Shown one piece after another: positions 62,673 through 64,000 of a stretch of DNA of 64,000 bases. The notes beneath the pieces are model-generated. The model did no database searches, had not been told where the DNA came from, and worked only from the letters and a program-made list of their open reading frames with translations. Source of the stretch: Trichoplax sp. H2 (Eukaryota > Placozoa > Uniplacotomia > Trichoplacea); assembly GCA_003344405.1 (NCBI GenBank), contig NOWV01000188.1:1-64000 (forward strand), read 5' to 3'. A program made the translations under genes and the position numbers. The stretch's first letter is position 1. Each line of letters begins with the position of its first letter.

Positions 62673-64000
62673 ACTCTGCATAGATCACCTATACGCACGT
62701 AAATAAAGTTCTGAAAGAATTTCAGTAGATTACAATATCCGACACTTACAAATTTTGCTCTACCGAGTAAATATTCACTATGATGTCTACTTTTGTAGAC
62801 ATCATTACTAAACTGTCAATCTCTATTCAACTTTACAGTGCTATAATTAAGAAATTTCTTTTGTCTAACTTCAAACACCTGGAAAAATCTTATTAATAAA
62901 CGAACTTTGTGATAGTTATAACGATGTTATGGATGAAAATATCGACGAGTTATTTGATCGCATATTATAAAATCTAAGTATTTATATATTAATATGCAAA
63001 TATAAAAAATCCTTTACTCTTAATTTTTGGAGTCAAGAGTAGATTCGACAAAAATCAAAAAAGGAAAATATTTCCTCAATAATATTTATAAATTTTATGG
63101 ACAGATTAGATCGTAGCTAATCGTAAAAGTAATAATTATTCCAGTTAAAGCAGTAAAATAGAGTTCACTTTCCTGTAATGAGTGAGGTTATGCTGATGAA
63201 AACATGACATTACAGTGATTAAGCTGGTATCTATTGTCAAAGAGATTAATATTTGTTTACGGCGTTCATTACACAGTACCTACTTTACTTAATGCATGGA
63301 TTTATCACTTCAATGAATAATATATCTATGGTACAGTAATTATTGCATAATGTATAGATGTGTTGGTCATTATTGCCTATGATATCGATTCCGCACTGCA
63401 TTCTCGTTTTATGTGTACAAGAAACTCACTATACGGTAATTTTAAAGACAATAATGGACAACATATATTCTCCAAAGATATCCATACCCTTTGTGATTAT
63501 CATCCGATATCACTTTAGGCGGTAATTATAAATCATTTACGTATTACTTAATAATCTTTAATAAATTTCTTATCATCCCAATCAGAAGTATATTTTTAGA
63601 TTAAAAGTATTAGCAGAGCTAAAAACAGTACTCTCTAATATCAGCATATATGTACATCATCCGCTGTTTATGGACATATTACATCACAGGAAGTATACAC
63701 TACATATTTACATAAGTACCGCAATATAAGAAGTACCGGCATACAGAGAAAGATGACCGTCAATAAACAATTATGCATGTTAATGACATGATTTAGTTTT
63801 CTTAAGTGATAAACTATACTAATACAAAATTTAAATAGGAAAAAAATTTGCTTTGTTAAATTGAACCATTTAATTTTAAGCAAACAAAACTTTGAATGCA
63901 AATTATTTAAACTTGTAGGCAGAGATGAACAAAGGCATTGCAGTGAGGGGAAACTTATAATTTTCAAAATCTACGGGTATAAACAATAAGGCCTTGATAA
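62673..64000. other. No gene recognised
   Basis: AT-rich sequence to the window end. A 99-codon hydrophobic frame on the minus strand (63668-63967) has no ATG at its head, and I do not count it as a gene. Confidence 0.4.

Noticed and set aside
63668-63967. 99-codon minus-strand hydrophobic frame
   Set aside because: No ATG at its head, no splice sites or family resemblance.

Overview
The window is eukaryotic and AT-rich, with GT-AG introns mostly of about 50-900 bp. Its gene content points to an early-branching animal: an interferon-regulatory-factor (IRF) DNA-binding domain, a ZU5-ZU5-UPA-Death protein, a BCR-type RhoGEF/RhoGAP and an SRR1-domain gene. IRF and BCR architectures are animal features, and the compact AT-rich layout suits a placozoan (Trichoplax-like). 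That placement is inference. Two 20-base N gaps mark it as a draft scaffold. Both gaps are flanked by near-identical copies of the same sequence, which looks like two haplotypes joined in tandem.

Layout. 1-5.5 kb: no recognisable gene, but packed with self-complementary GTAC/CAGTACTG tracts and a 62-bp tandem repeat. 5.55-10.25 kb, plus strand: an IRF DNA-binding-domain exon followed head to tail by seven phase-compatible exons for a ZU5-ZU5-UPA-proline/glutamine linker-Death protein; the two could be one transcript. 12.2-20.3 kb, minus strand: two long intronless reading frames overlapping by 20 bp, almost certainly one ~2,700-residue disordered protein interrupted by a one-base frameshift. 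21.06-31.47 kb, minus strand: a BCR homologue that I rebuilt from 27 exons with matching splice phases (N-terminal oligomerisation segment, DH, PH with BCR-type insertion, C2, RhoGAP); its last exon(s) were not found. 33.8-34.3 kb: a decayed membrane-protein tail with two in-frame TGA stops. 38.2 and 49.3 kb, minus strand: two paralogous secreted ten-cysteine peptides, each with a TATA box. 45.3-45.7 kb: two tandem relics resembling the last transmembrane segment of a 7TM receptor. 54.3-57.6 kb, minus strand: an SRR1-like gene. 58-62.7 kb: the GTAC tracts return, followed by a ~175-250 bp tandem repeat and the second gap. The long AT-rich stretches at 31.5-33.3, 35.2-38.1, 38.9-45.3, 47.9-49.3, 49.9-51.4 and 62.7-64 kb show nothing I can call.

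Functional links. The IRF/ZU5-Death locus would belong to innate-immune or cell-death signalling and the BCR homologue to Rho-GTPase control. The ten-cysteine peptides look like secreted, proteolytically processed signals or effectors. Nothing suggests that these neighbours are co-regulated.
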